Shown here: positions 1 through 6,372 of the stretch, piece after piece
Layout of the letters: each line of letters begins with the position of its first letter
How positions within the stretch are numbered: position 1 is the stretch's first letter
Source: Verrucomicrobiales bacterium
Lineage (GTDB): Bacteria > Verrucomicrobiota > Verrucomicrobiia > Limisphaerales > UBA1096
Direction of reading: 5' to 3'
Length of the DNA stretch: 6,372 nucleotides
Assembly: GCA_011523195.1 (NCBI GenBank)
Contig: WTHH01000221.1
Coordinates: 1 to 6,372, forward strand
Made by a program: the position numbers and the translations under genes
Notes under the pieces: generated by a model
What the model saw: the letters and a program-made list of their open reading frames with translations, nothing else
Told to the model about the DNA's origin: nothing
Database searches by the model: none

Positions 1-3000
1 TTGCTCAGTGACTCAAAATATGTCAGTTCCCAGTCGTCCCACAGCCCGTCCCCGTCGCTGTCCGGGGCGGCCTGATATAGGCTGACGATGTCGAACTGCG
101 TCTCGAGAGTGTTATGATGAAACAACAACAGCGGCTTCGGCATCGAGCCTTCCTTGATTCCGTGGACCTCGAACGCATCGTGATCGACGCTGACCTGAAT
201 CGGCGCGTCTGCCGGATGATAAGGCGAGTGGTTCAGCTCGGTATTCGCGGTACGCAACGACGGCCCGCCGACATCAAACGGAAGCCAGCGCGTGGTCTCG
301 TAAATGTTGTTGAAGCGGTAGCGGATCATGGACCGCCCCTCTACCAAACCAAGCTCCTTCACCTTCACGGCGAACACCATCACGCTGTTGTTCATCAGCG
401 CGGTGTCCCGCTCCGATGAGGGAAATAAATTGAGAATCTCCGCGATCTTAAACTCGTCTGACTCGACATCCTTCACGAGCGTGTAGTAGGCATCGTCGGC
501 CAGCTCGCGTTCGGTGATGTCGCGGGTGACCAGCACGTCTCCGGAGGAGCCATTGGACAATTCCACATCCGTTTCACCGTCGAGATTCGTGTCCAGATCG
601 ATCTGGATATCCGTCAGGAACGATTGAGGCACAATCCACGGGCCATCCATCGCCACTCCGAAAAAGAGGGTCGCATCGGCGACGTTTCCAAGCTCTGCAA
701 CATTGGAAGCCGCGCCGATCGCCCGTAGATCTCGGGCGGCTCGTTCGCGCTCCTTATAACGGCGACTCGGGCTTTTGTAACCCAGTTGAAACACCGAGGC
801 CAACGGAGCCGGGTGCGCGTTGCCTCCCTCGACCGGAATCGTGACGGGCGCCACGCCTTCCGGTTTTCTCACGGCAACCTTCGATTCCTCAATACGATGA
901 TCGCCAACCAGTCGCAGCAGCATGTGATATGGCACGTGCGTCGAGGCGGTTTTGCCATGAATCCAAACCTGCCCCGACGCCTCCTGCGCGATATGCCTCG
1001 GACCACCCTTGACCTCCGGCGGGGTGGTCGGGTCGGACCGCAATTCAACCTTGGCAGGATCGATTTTCAGTTCCAACTCGATCTCCGCCTGGCCAAGCGC
1101 CGGGACGGTGACCGTTTTTTCGATCGGCGCAAGCGTGACCCCCGCGTTGGCCAGCGTGTTGGTGATCGCGATAGAACCGCTCCACGGTTCGCTGCGCAGG
1201 TTTTGAATCGTCACCCTGCGCTTGGCCAAGAACGGCTCCGATATTTCCAACAGGCCAAACGAGAGCGACACCCGCTCCGGTGATTCGGCATCGAAGGCCA
1301 CCACCGGTGTGCCGATGGCCAAGCTCGGATTGACCCGCCCCGCCCCGGTGCGAGTCTCCGGATAGGGATGGCCGTTTTCGTCGCGAATCTGGGTTGCGGT
1401 GTTCATCATAGCCGCCTTTATCCTATCGGGCGACCAGTCTGGGTGCTGCTCCATAAGCAATGCTACCACGCCGGCCACGTGCGGTGCCGCCATCGACGTG
1501 CCGCCGGAGAGAAGCGGTTGTGCCCCGCCACCGGCCTGGGCGGAATGTATATTGAACCCCGGCGCAGCCAGGTCCGGTTTCAGCCGATGCAATTCATACA
1601 CCGGGCCACGCGAACTGCTCGGCGAAAGTTGATCCGCCAACTCCGGGCCGCCGATGGTTACATCACCCCCAAGGTTTACAAACACCCCGGCCTCAAGTTG
1701 TTGTTTCAACCTCAGCCCGTCTCGCCGTGTGATCATCACGGCCGGAATGTCGACCGTGCCCCCCGATGTACCCATAGCGATCGGCGGCCCACCCTCGTTG
1801 TTGGCCACAACAACCGCCCGCGCCCCGGCCTCCTTGGCGCGCTTGACTTTATCGAGAAAAAAACAGACGCCGCGATCGATCAACGCGATGTGACCCTTGA
1901 TGTCATCTGGGTTTTTCAAAACTTCACATGCCTGCGGTGGATCGGCGTACACCAGTTTACCAGTAATCTGGCCAATCTCCTCGAGCTTCCGCGTGAAGCC
2001 GGCCTCGACCGCCTCGTAATGCCCACGCAACGCCGGTGGAGCAGTCACCTCGATGCTATTGTTTTCGATGCCGTCATCCATCGAGTTGGCCACCGTGATC
2101 TCGCGGTCGTCCATCGACATGAGTGCATAAAAATTATTTCCGCTATTCCCCGCCGCGCGCACGACCGCGCAGCCCAGCTTGGCCAAGCGCCCCGCAGCGT
2201 TGCTTTCAAACTCGGGATACGTGTAAGACGACCCAAGCGAAAGATTTACCACGTCCAGCCGATCGTCAAGATCCCCGTCGGCGTCGGGATCGGCCGCCCA
2301 CTCCATCGCCTCGACAGACAGCCCGGTGGTTCCCTTGCATCCGAAAACCTTCAACGCGTATAGCGTAGCCTCCGGGGCCACGCCGGGGCCGATCAGAAAT
2401 GTCCCCATGTTCAATCCCTTGCCGTAGCCACCCGCGTACGCCACGCCGTTGGTGAGCACGCCCACCCCCGCCGCGATTCCAGCCACGTGCGATCCGTGAC
2501 TGCTCTCGGCACAATCGAGCGGGTCCTTATCCGGCCGAGGTGCCCGTGTGCCGTCGTAGTCGTCCCCGGCAAAATCGTAGCCGCCGGCCACCTTCTTCGT
2601 CGGGAACGTCCCTTTCTCGATCAGCTTGGGATTATTTCGATCATAATCAGCCACCTTGCCGCTACCGCCAAACATCGCGTGGTTGTAGTCGATGCCAGAG
2701 TCAATGATCCCGATGCGGATCCCCTTGCCGGTCGCAGATAGCTTGCCAAGATTCCAGACATTGGTCGCGCCGATGAATGGCACACTCGTCGAGGTCAGAG
2801 AGTGAAATTGGGCAACCGGCTTGACGGCCACCACACCGTCGAGTTGCCGCAACCGTTTCGCTTGGTCAAGCGGTAGACGCACTTTCACGGCGTTGGCCAA
2901 ACGGGAAAACTGCGCCTCGACCGTCCCCTGCACTTGGCCAAGCCGTGCAACGAGTTGATCCTGTTGAGTGGCGATTTCAGCGATGCGCTCCCTAGTGGCC

Positions 3001-3191
3001 TCGGCAATCTCGCGCTTGGCCAAGCCACGATCGCGAAGCCGCACCGCGACCTCCGCCGCAGGCTCGCCTTCGAGCACCACGTAAACCAGGCGCGTTTCCA
3101 CCTCAGTCTCGGCCCCAATCGCTTGGCCAAGCGCAGCGAAGCAAAGGCAAAACGAGGAAAAAAAACATCCCCAATTTGAGCCCAACGTCAT
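1..3191 (-). CDS. Secreted subtilisin-family (S8) serine protease with I9 propeptide and PA domain; C-terminus cut by window edge
   Basis: This gene encodes an exported endopeptidase that probably digests extracellular protein. The frame is open from the ATG at 3189-3191 to base 1 (1,063 codons), with an in-frame TGA upstream at 3234-3236. Seen in order: a hydrophobic signal peptide (about 1-27, likely cleaved after AIGA); an inhibitor-I9-like propeptide (about 30-130); and the catalytic domain (about 155-625) with Asp164 in GIIDSGID, His232 in SSHGSHVAGI, oxyanion Asn349 in AAGNSGN and Ser566 in GGTSMAAPHVAG. A PA domain (about 380-510, core IALIDRGVCF and AVVVANN) is inserted before SSSRGP (525-530). 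An acidic loop DPDADGDLDD (301-310) may bind calcium. Residues 626-1040 look beta-rich, possibly Fn3-like at first. The visible end, DSDGDGLWDDWE (1044-1055), resembles calcium-binding tails of Verrucomicrobiota secreted proteins. All catalytic residues are intact, so it should be active. Overall it resembles Vpr/lactocepin-type subtilases. The substrate and the missing C-terminal anchor or sorting signal are unknown. Confidence 0.95.
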   Translation of the reverse strand, partial: MTLGSNWGCFFSSFCLCFAALGQAIGAETEVETRLVYVVLEGEPAAEVAVRLRDRGLAKREIAEATRERIAEIATQQDQLVARLGQVQGTVEAQFSRLANAVKVRLPLDQAKRLRQLDGVVAVKPVAQFHSLTSTSVPFIGATNVWNLGKLSATGKGIRIGIIDSGIDYNHAMFGGSGKVADYDRNNPKLIEKGTFPTKKVAGGYDFAGDDYDGTRAPRPDKDPLDCAESSHGSHVAGIAAGVGVLTNGVAYAGGYGKGLNMGTFLIGPGVAPEATLYALKVFGCKGTTGLSVEAMEWAADPDADGDLDDRLDVVNLSLGSSYTYPEFESNAAGRLAKLGCAVVRAAGNSGNNFYALMSMDDREITVANSMDDGIENNSIEVTAPPALRGHYEAVEAGFTRKLEEIGQITGKLVYADPPQACEVLKNPDDIKGHIALIDRGVCFFLDKVKRAKEAGARAVVVANNEGGPPIAMGTSGGTVDIPAVMITRRDGLRLKQQLEAGVFVNLGGDVTIGGPELADQLSPSSSRGPVYELHRLKPDLAAPGFNIHSAQAGGGAQPLLSGGTSMAAPHVAGVVALLMEQHPDWSPDRIKAAMMNTATQIRDENGHPYPETRTGAGRVNPSLAIGTPVVAFDAESPERVSLSFGLLEISEPFLAKRRVTIQNLRSEPWSGSIAITNTLANAGVTLAPIEKTVTVPALGQAEIELELKIDPAKVELRSDPTTPPEVKGGPRHIAQEASGQVWIHGKTASTHVPYHMLLRLVGDHRIEESKVAVRKPEGVAPVTIPVEGGNAHPAPLASVFQLGYKSPSRRYKERERAARDLRAIGAASNVAELGNVADATLFFGVAMDGPWIVPQSFLTDIQIDLDTNLDGETDVELSNGSSGDVLVTRDITERELADDAYYTLVKDVESDEFKIAEILNLFPSSERDTALMNNSVMVFAVKVKELGLVEGRSMIRYRFNNIYETTRWLPFDVGGPSLRTANTELNHSPYHPADAPIQVSVDHDAFEVHGIKEGSMPKPLLLFHHNTLETQFDIVSLYQAAPDSDGDGLWDDWELTYFESLS
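1221..1230. repeat. Iterated palindrome copy 1 (CTTGGCCAAG)
   Basis: A perfect 10-bp palindrome, with GCG on its left flank only. It lies in the protease C-terminal region just after the catalytic domain and is read TTG GCC AAG (Leu655-Ala-Lys657). Confidence 0.85.
2178..2187. repeat. Iterated palindrome copy 2 (CTTGGCCAAG)
   Basis: A perfect decamer extending to GCTTGGCCAAGC (2177-2188), with CGC on the right flank. It lies in the protease catalytic domain, about ten residues before the oxyanion-hole Asn, and is read as Leu336-Ala-Lys338. Confidence 0.85.
2893..2900. repeat. Iterated palindrome copy 3 (TTGGCCAA core only)
   Basis: The 8-bp core is intact but the outer C/G pair is lost. It lies in the protease propeptide and is read TTG GCC AAC (Leu98-Ala-Asn100). 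It begins the dense cluster that runs to 3131. Confidence 0.8.
2933..2942. repeat. Iterated palindrome copy 4 (CTTGGCCAAG)
   Basis: A perfect decamer in the protease propeptide. It is read CTT GGC CAA (Leu84-Gly-Gln86), a different frame from most copies, and is the only full decamer with CGC on neither flank. Confidence 0.85.
3014..3025. repeat. Iterated palindrome copy 5 (GCTTGGCCAAGC)
   Basis: A perfect 12-bp palindrome in the protease propeptide, preceded by CGC-type flanking on the left. It is read TTG GCC AAG (Leu57-Ala-Lys59). Confidence 0.85.
3120..3133. repeat. Iterated palindrome copy 6, longest form (CGCTTGGCCAAGCG)
   Basis: A perfect 14-bp palindrome and the best example of the full consensus. 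It lies inside the protease signal peptide near the cleavage region and is read CTT GGC CAA (Leu21-Gly-Gln23). Confidence 0.88.
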
Positions 3192-3243
3192 GCGCGGAGT
3201 ATGCCAGTTTTTAATGAATCGAGCGAGCCTGAGTCACGAACGA
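3192..3243 (-). other. 52-bp spacer between metH and the protease gene
   Basis: This is the only non-coding stretch in the window. Read on the minus strand it has no clear Shine-Dalgarno sequence before the protease ATG and no stem-loop followed by a T-run. A CATACT hexamer lies just before the ATG, but it has no matching -35 element and would leave almost no leader. The spacer therefore neither proves a separate promoter nor shows that metH transcription stops here. Read-through from metH is possible. Confidence 0.6.
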
Positions 3244-6200
3244 TCAAGCTGGGTCGTAATTGAGATTTGGCGCCAGCCACCGCTCGGCGTCGGTGAGGCT
3301 CATGTCCTTGCGCTTGGCCCAGTCCTTAACCTGATCGCGGTCGATTTTGCCGACGGCGAAGTACTTGGCTTCGGGGTGAGCGAAATACAGGCCGCTCACG
3401 GAACTGGCCGGCCACATAGCGCAGCTCTCGGTCAGCTTGATGCCGGTGCGATTCTCCACCTCAAGCAGCTCCCAAAGCAACTGTTTCTCGGTATGATCCG
3501 GGCAGGCCGGATAACCGGCGGCCGGGCGAATGCCACGATATTTTTCGCGAATCAACTCGTCGTTAGTCAGGTTTTCGTTACGCCCATAGCCCCACTCCCG
3601 ACGCACGCGATGGTGCAGGTACTCGGCGAATGCCTCTGCCAGCCGGTCACCCAGTGCCTTGGACATGATAGCGTTGTAATCGTCGTTGGCTTCCTCGAAC
3701 GACTTGGCGAATTCCTCGACTCCGTGACCAACCGTCACCGCAAACGCGCCAATATAATCCGCCAAGCCGGACTCTTTTGGCGCGATGAAATCAGCCAAGC
3801 TTCGGTTCACCCCATCCGATTTGTTGCCCTGTTGCCGGAGGAAATGAAACTTGGCCAAGCGCTTGGCCCGCGAGTCGTCCGTGTACAATTCCACATCATC
3901 CCCCACGTGGTTGGCCGGAAACAGGCCGTACACGCACTTGGCCGTGAACAGTTTTTCATCGACGATCCGCTTGAGCAGTGACTGCGCGTCGTCAAACAAC
4001 TCCTTCGCCTTCACTCCAACCACTTCGTCCTCAAGGATTTTGGGGAAACGGCCGCGCAGTTCCCACGCGTGAAAAAACGGTGACCAGTCGATGTAGCCGA
4101 CCAATGTTTCCAACGGAAAACCTGACTCAGTGCGGATGCCAGTGAACTCTGGTTGCGGTATATCCTCCGATCGCCAATTGATTTTCGTGGCGCGTTCGCG
4201 GGACTCTGCGATGCTGAGGAGCGGCTTAATGTCGCGTTTGCCTAAATGCTTCTCGCGCAGTGCCTCCTGTGTCTCGATGTTCTCGGTGACGAACGGATCG
4301 CGCCCCTCTTCGCTCAATAACTTGCTCGAAACGCCGACCGCCCTGGAGGCATCGATCACGTGAATCGTCGGATGCTCGTAACCGGGAGCGATCTTCACGG
4401 CTGTGTGTTCACGGCTGGTTGTCGCTCCACCTATCAGCAGTGGAATACCAAACCCTTCGCGCTGCATCTCTTTCGCCACATGCTGCATCTCATCGAGTGA
4501 CGGCGTGATCAACCCGCTCAGGCCGATGATGTCGACTTTTTCCTCACGGGCGGTTTTCAAAATCTTATCGCACGGCACCATCACACCGAGATCAATCACC
4601 TCATAGTTATTGCAGCGCAACACTACGCCTACGATGTTTTTGCCAATGTCATGGACGTCGCCCTTGACCGTGGCCATGAGGATTTTGCCCTGTGCAGAAA
4701 CACCGGTCTCCGCCTTCTCATCCTCCATGAACGGCTGCAAATAGGCGACCGCCTTCTTCATCACGCGGGCGCTTTTCACAACCTGTGGCAGGAACATTTT
4801 GCCGGCACCGAACAGGTCGCCGACGACGTTCATGCCGTCCATCAACGGCCCCTCAATGACGTGAATCGGCCGGCCATATTTCGCACGCGCCTCCTCGGTA
4901 TCCGCCTCGATGTGATCGACGATGCCCTTGACCAGCGCGTGGCTAAGTCGTTCCTCGACTGTTCCCTCCCGCCAAACATCGGTGACCTTTTCCGATTTAC
5001 CCTGCTGCTTGACCGTCTCGGCAAACTCGATCAAGCGCTCGGTGGCATCTGGCCGGCGATTTAGCAGCACATCCTCCACGCGCTCCAGCAGGTCGGGAGG
5101 AATCTCCTCGTACACCTCAAGCATCCCGGCGTTGACGATCCCCATGTCGAGCCCTGCCTGAATCGCGTGATACAGGAACGCCGCGTGCATCGCTTCGCGC
5201 ACGGTGTTGTTGCCCCGGAACGAAAACGAGATGTTACTCACCCCGCCACTCACCTTGGCCAACGGCAGGGTCGACTTGATTATCCGCGTCGCCTCAATGA
5301 AGCTAACAGCGTAGTCGTTATGCTCCTCCATCCCGGTCGCCACCGTGAGGATGTTGGGATCAAAAATAATGTCCTCCGGTGGGAAACCGACCTTCTCCGT
5401 GAGCAGTTTGTACGAGCGGGTGCAGATCTCCACTCGGCGATCAGTCGTGTCCGCTTGACCGGTTTCATCGAACGCCATCACGACCACCGCGGCACCGTAT
5501 CGGCGAATCGACCGCGCCTGCTCGAGAAACTGTTCCTCGCCCTCCTTCAGGCTGATCGAGTTGACGATCGCCTTGCCCTGAATGCATTTCAGGCCGGCCT
5601 CAATGACCGACCACTTCGAGCTGTCGATCATGATCGGCACGCGGGAAATGTCCGGCTCGGAGGCAATCAGGTTGAGAAAACGGGTCATCGCCGCCTCGGA
5701 GTCGAGCATGCCCTCGTCCATGTTCACGTCGATGATCTGTGCCCCGTTCTCGACCTGTTGCCGTGCCACCGCCAACGCCTCCTCGTACTGGTCGTTCTTG
5801 ATCAGTTTGGCAAAGCGCGGTGAGCCGGTGACGTTCGTACGCTCGCCGACGTTGACGAAATTGGAATCCGGGCGGACGGTCAACGCCTCCATGCCGCTGA
5901 GGCGTAGCCACGGCTCCGGCTTGGCCAAGCGCCTTGGTTCGCAATCCGCTACCGCCCTGACGATTTCCTGAATATGTCCCGGCGTGGTGCCACAGCAGCC
6001 ACCAACAATATTCAGCCAGCCATTGGCCGCCCATTCGCGAAGTTGAGGTGCCAACGATTCGGGGGTCTCGGGAAAGCCGGTTGGCAGCAATGGATTAGGC
6101 AGACCTGCATTCGGATACGAACTGACATTGACCGGTGCGATGCGTGACAACTCATCGATGTAGGGCCGCATCTCCGCCGGGCCTAGCGCGCAATTAATAC

Positions 6201-6372
6201 CCACGCTCAACAGGTCGATGTTCGAGGCGGAATTCCAATAGGCCTCCACCGTCTGGCCAGAGAGAGTCCGGCCGCTCTGGTCTGTGATGGTGAACGACAA
6301 CATCACCGGCAACCGCTGGTCAAGCGAGTCAAACAAGGACTCAAGTGCAAACAAGGCCGCACGGGAATTGAG
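3244..6372 (-). CDS. metH: Cobalamin-dependent methionine synthase (5-methyltetrahydrofolate--homocysteine methyltransferase), N-terminus cut by window edge
   Basis: This cytoplasmic enzyme moves a methyl group from 5-methyltetrahydrofolate via cobalamin to homocysteine, giving methionine and tetrahydrofolate. The visible 1,042 codons (numbered from 6370-6372) cover most of the four-module protein and read along the E. coli enzyme (about 1,227 residues) almost without gaps. About 185 residues and the true start are missing; a TTG at 6352-6354 is internal. Seen: zinc-binding cysteines Cys61 (NCALGP) and Cys126/127 (GGCCGTTP) of the homocysteine domain; the folate domain from FVNVGERTNVTGS (about 172) with DEGMLD and IMIDSSKW; the cobalamin cap from about 455; the B12 domain with DVHDIG (Asp572, His574, matching E. 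coli Asp757/His759) and Ser625 in GLITPSLDE; and the activation domain (about 720-1042) with RPAAGYPACPDH (Arg949, Tyr954, matching AdoMet-contacting Arg1134/Tyr1139). No key residue is lost, so it should be functional. Any cobalamin riboswitch would lie beyond the window. Confidence 0.97.
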   Translation of the reverse strand, partial: LNSRAALFALESLFDSLDQRLPVMLSFTITDQSGRTLSGQTVEAYWNSASNIDLLSVGINCALGPAEMRPYIDELSRIAPVNVSSYPNAGLPNPLLPTGFPETPESLAPQLREWAANGWLNIVGGCCGTTPGHIQEIVRAVADCEPRRLAKPEPWLRLSGMEALTVRPDSNFVNVGERTNVTGSPRFAKLIKNDQYEEALAVARQQVENGAQIIDVNMDEGMLDSEAAMTRFLNLIASEPDISRVPIMIDSSKWSVIEAGLKCIQGKAIVNSISLKEGEEQFLEQARSIRRYGAAVVVMAFDETGQADTTDRRVEICTRSYKLLTEKVGFPPEDIIFDPNILTVATGMEEHNDYAVSFIEATRIIKSTLPLAKVSGGVSNISFSFRGNNTVREAMHAAFLYHAIQAGLDMGIVNAGMLEVYEEIPPDLLERVEDVLLNRRPDATERLIEFAETVKQQGKSEKVTDVWREGTVEERLSHALVKGIVDHIEADTEEARAKYGRPIHVIEGPLMDGMNVVGDLFGAGKMFLPQVVKSARVMKKAVAYLQPFMEDEKAETGVSAQGKILMATVKGDVHDIGKNIVGVVLRCNNYEVIDLGVMVPCDKILKTAREEKVDIIGLSGLITPSLDEMQHVAKEMQREGFGIPLLIGGATTSREHTAVKIAPGYEHPTIHVIDASRAVGVSSKLLSEEGRDPFVTENIETQEALREKHLGKRDIKPLLSIAESRERATKINWRSEDIPQPEFTGIRTESGFPLETLVGYIDWSPFFHAWELRGRFPKILEDEVVGVKAKELFDDAQSLLKRIVDEKLFTAKCVYGLFPANHVGDDVELYTDDSRAKRLAKFHFLRQQGNKSDGVNRSLADFIAPKESGLADYIGAFAVTVGHGVEEFAKSFEEANDDYNAIMSKALGDRLAEAFAEYLHHRVRREWGYGRNENLTNDELIREKYRGIRPAAGYPACPDHTEKQLLWELLEVENRTGIKLTESCAMWPASSVSGLYFAHPEAKYFAVGKIDRDQVKDWAKRKDMSLTDAERWLAPNLNYDPA
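3850..3868. repeat. Iterated palindrome copy 7, interlocked double form
   Basis: CTTGGCCAAG at 3850-3859 is followed at once by CGCTTGGCC, so a second 16-bp perfect palindrome, GGCCAAGCGCTTGGCC, lies at 3853-3868. It sits in the metH activation domain and is read through as Arg-Ala-Lys-Arg-Leu-Ala-Lys, with Leu839 starting the LAK of the full copy. Confidence 0.85.
5254..5262. repeat. Iterated palindrome copy 8 (TTGGCCAA core plus one flank base)
   Basis: The core at 5255-5262 is intact, but the last base of the decamer is C instead of G. It lies in the metH folate domain just before the SGGVSN motif and is read as Leu371-Ala-Lys373. Confidence 0.8.
5919..5930. repeat. Iterated palindrome copy 9 (GCTTGGCCAAGC)
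   Basis: A perfect 12-bp palindrome followed by GCCTTGG, giving a near-double form like that at 3850-3868 but with one extra C. It encodes Leu149-Ala-Lys151 in the variable linker between the MetH homocysteine and folate domains. Confidence 0.85.

Noticed and set aside
1368..2363. A 331-codon plus-strand open frame opposite the protease gene
   Set aside because: It runs antisense through the catalytic and PA-domain coding sequence, its product is rich in Arg, His and Pro with no recognisable domain, and the minus-strand frame carries all the subtilase motifs.
3120..3133. The CGCTTGGCCAAGCG palindrome as a transcription terminator or regulator binding site
   Set aside because: It lies inside a signal-peptide coding region, has no spacer for a hairpin loop and no T-run, and the same unit recurs deep inside both genes.
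3135..3191. Lipoprotein signal peptide for the protease, suggested by Cys residues 9, 15 and 17
   Set aside because: None of the cysteines is preceded by a lipobox (L-[AS]-[GA]-C type), while a normal signal-peptidase I site is present near residue 27.
3197..3202. CATACT (minus strand) as a -10 promoter element for the protease
   Set aside because: No recognisable -35 hexamer lies at a suitable distance, and the implied leader before the ATG would be only a few bases.
3190..3981. A 263-codon plus-strand open frame opposite metH
   Set aside because: It is codon-aligned antisense to the conserved MetH activation domain, and the translation has no recognisable motif. It is a shadow of the high-G+C codon use of metH.
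5167..5823. A 218-codon plus-strand open frame opposite metH
   Set aside because: It lies antisense to the highly conserved folate-binding domain, and its His/Arg-rich translation matches no family I recognise.
6352..6354. TTG as the start codon of metH
   Set aside because: The frame stays open to the window edge, and the encoded residues before and after the TTG match the interior of the homocysteine-binding domain, so the true start is upstream of the window.

Overview
The window holds parts of two large genes, both read on the minus strand and both cut by a window edge. From right to left they are metH, the cobalamin-dependent methionine synthase (start beyond the right edge, stop at 3244-3246), a 52-bp spacer, and a secreted subtilisin-family serine protease (ATG at 3189-3191, still open at base 1). 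I found no RNA gene, insertion sequence, CRISPR array, phage gene or convincing terminator. Apart from the spacer, essentially the whole window is coding.

The protease frame is open and stop-free over 1,063 codons. It carries a signal peptide, an I9-type propeptide, the complete Asp/His/Ser triad, an inserted protease-associated (PA) domain, beta-rich C-terminal regions, and an acidic DSDGDGLWDDWE motif at the left edge. Protein tails of the form 'DSDGDGLxDxWE...YF.sLsn' are frequent in secreted proteins of Verrucomicrobiota and related PVC bacteria. With the moderately high G+C, this suggests a Verrucomicrobiota-like, Gram-negative, environmental bacterium. The assignment is an inference, because no taxonomic marker is present.

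The two genes have no evident shared pathway. MetH makes methionine and tetrahydrofolate in the cytoplasm, while the protease is exported. Their short same-strand spacing permits co-transcription but does not prove it.

The most notable signal is a short palindrome scattered through both genes. TTGGCCAA occurs nine times in 6.4 kb, seven of them as CTTGGCCAAG, and the extended consensus is CGCTTGGCCAAGCG. By a rough base-composition estimate about 0.1 copy of the octamer would be expected. Copies are read in two different frames, giving Leu-Ala-Lys/Asn or Leu-Gly-Gln, so the shared property is in the DNA rather than the protein. This resembles the highly iterated palindromes of cyanobacteria (HIP1, GCGATCGC), but with a different, GGCC-centred sequence.
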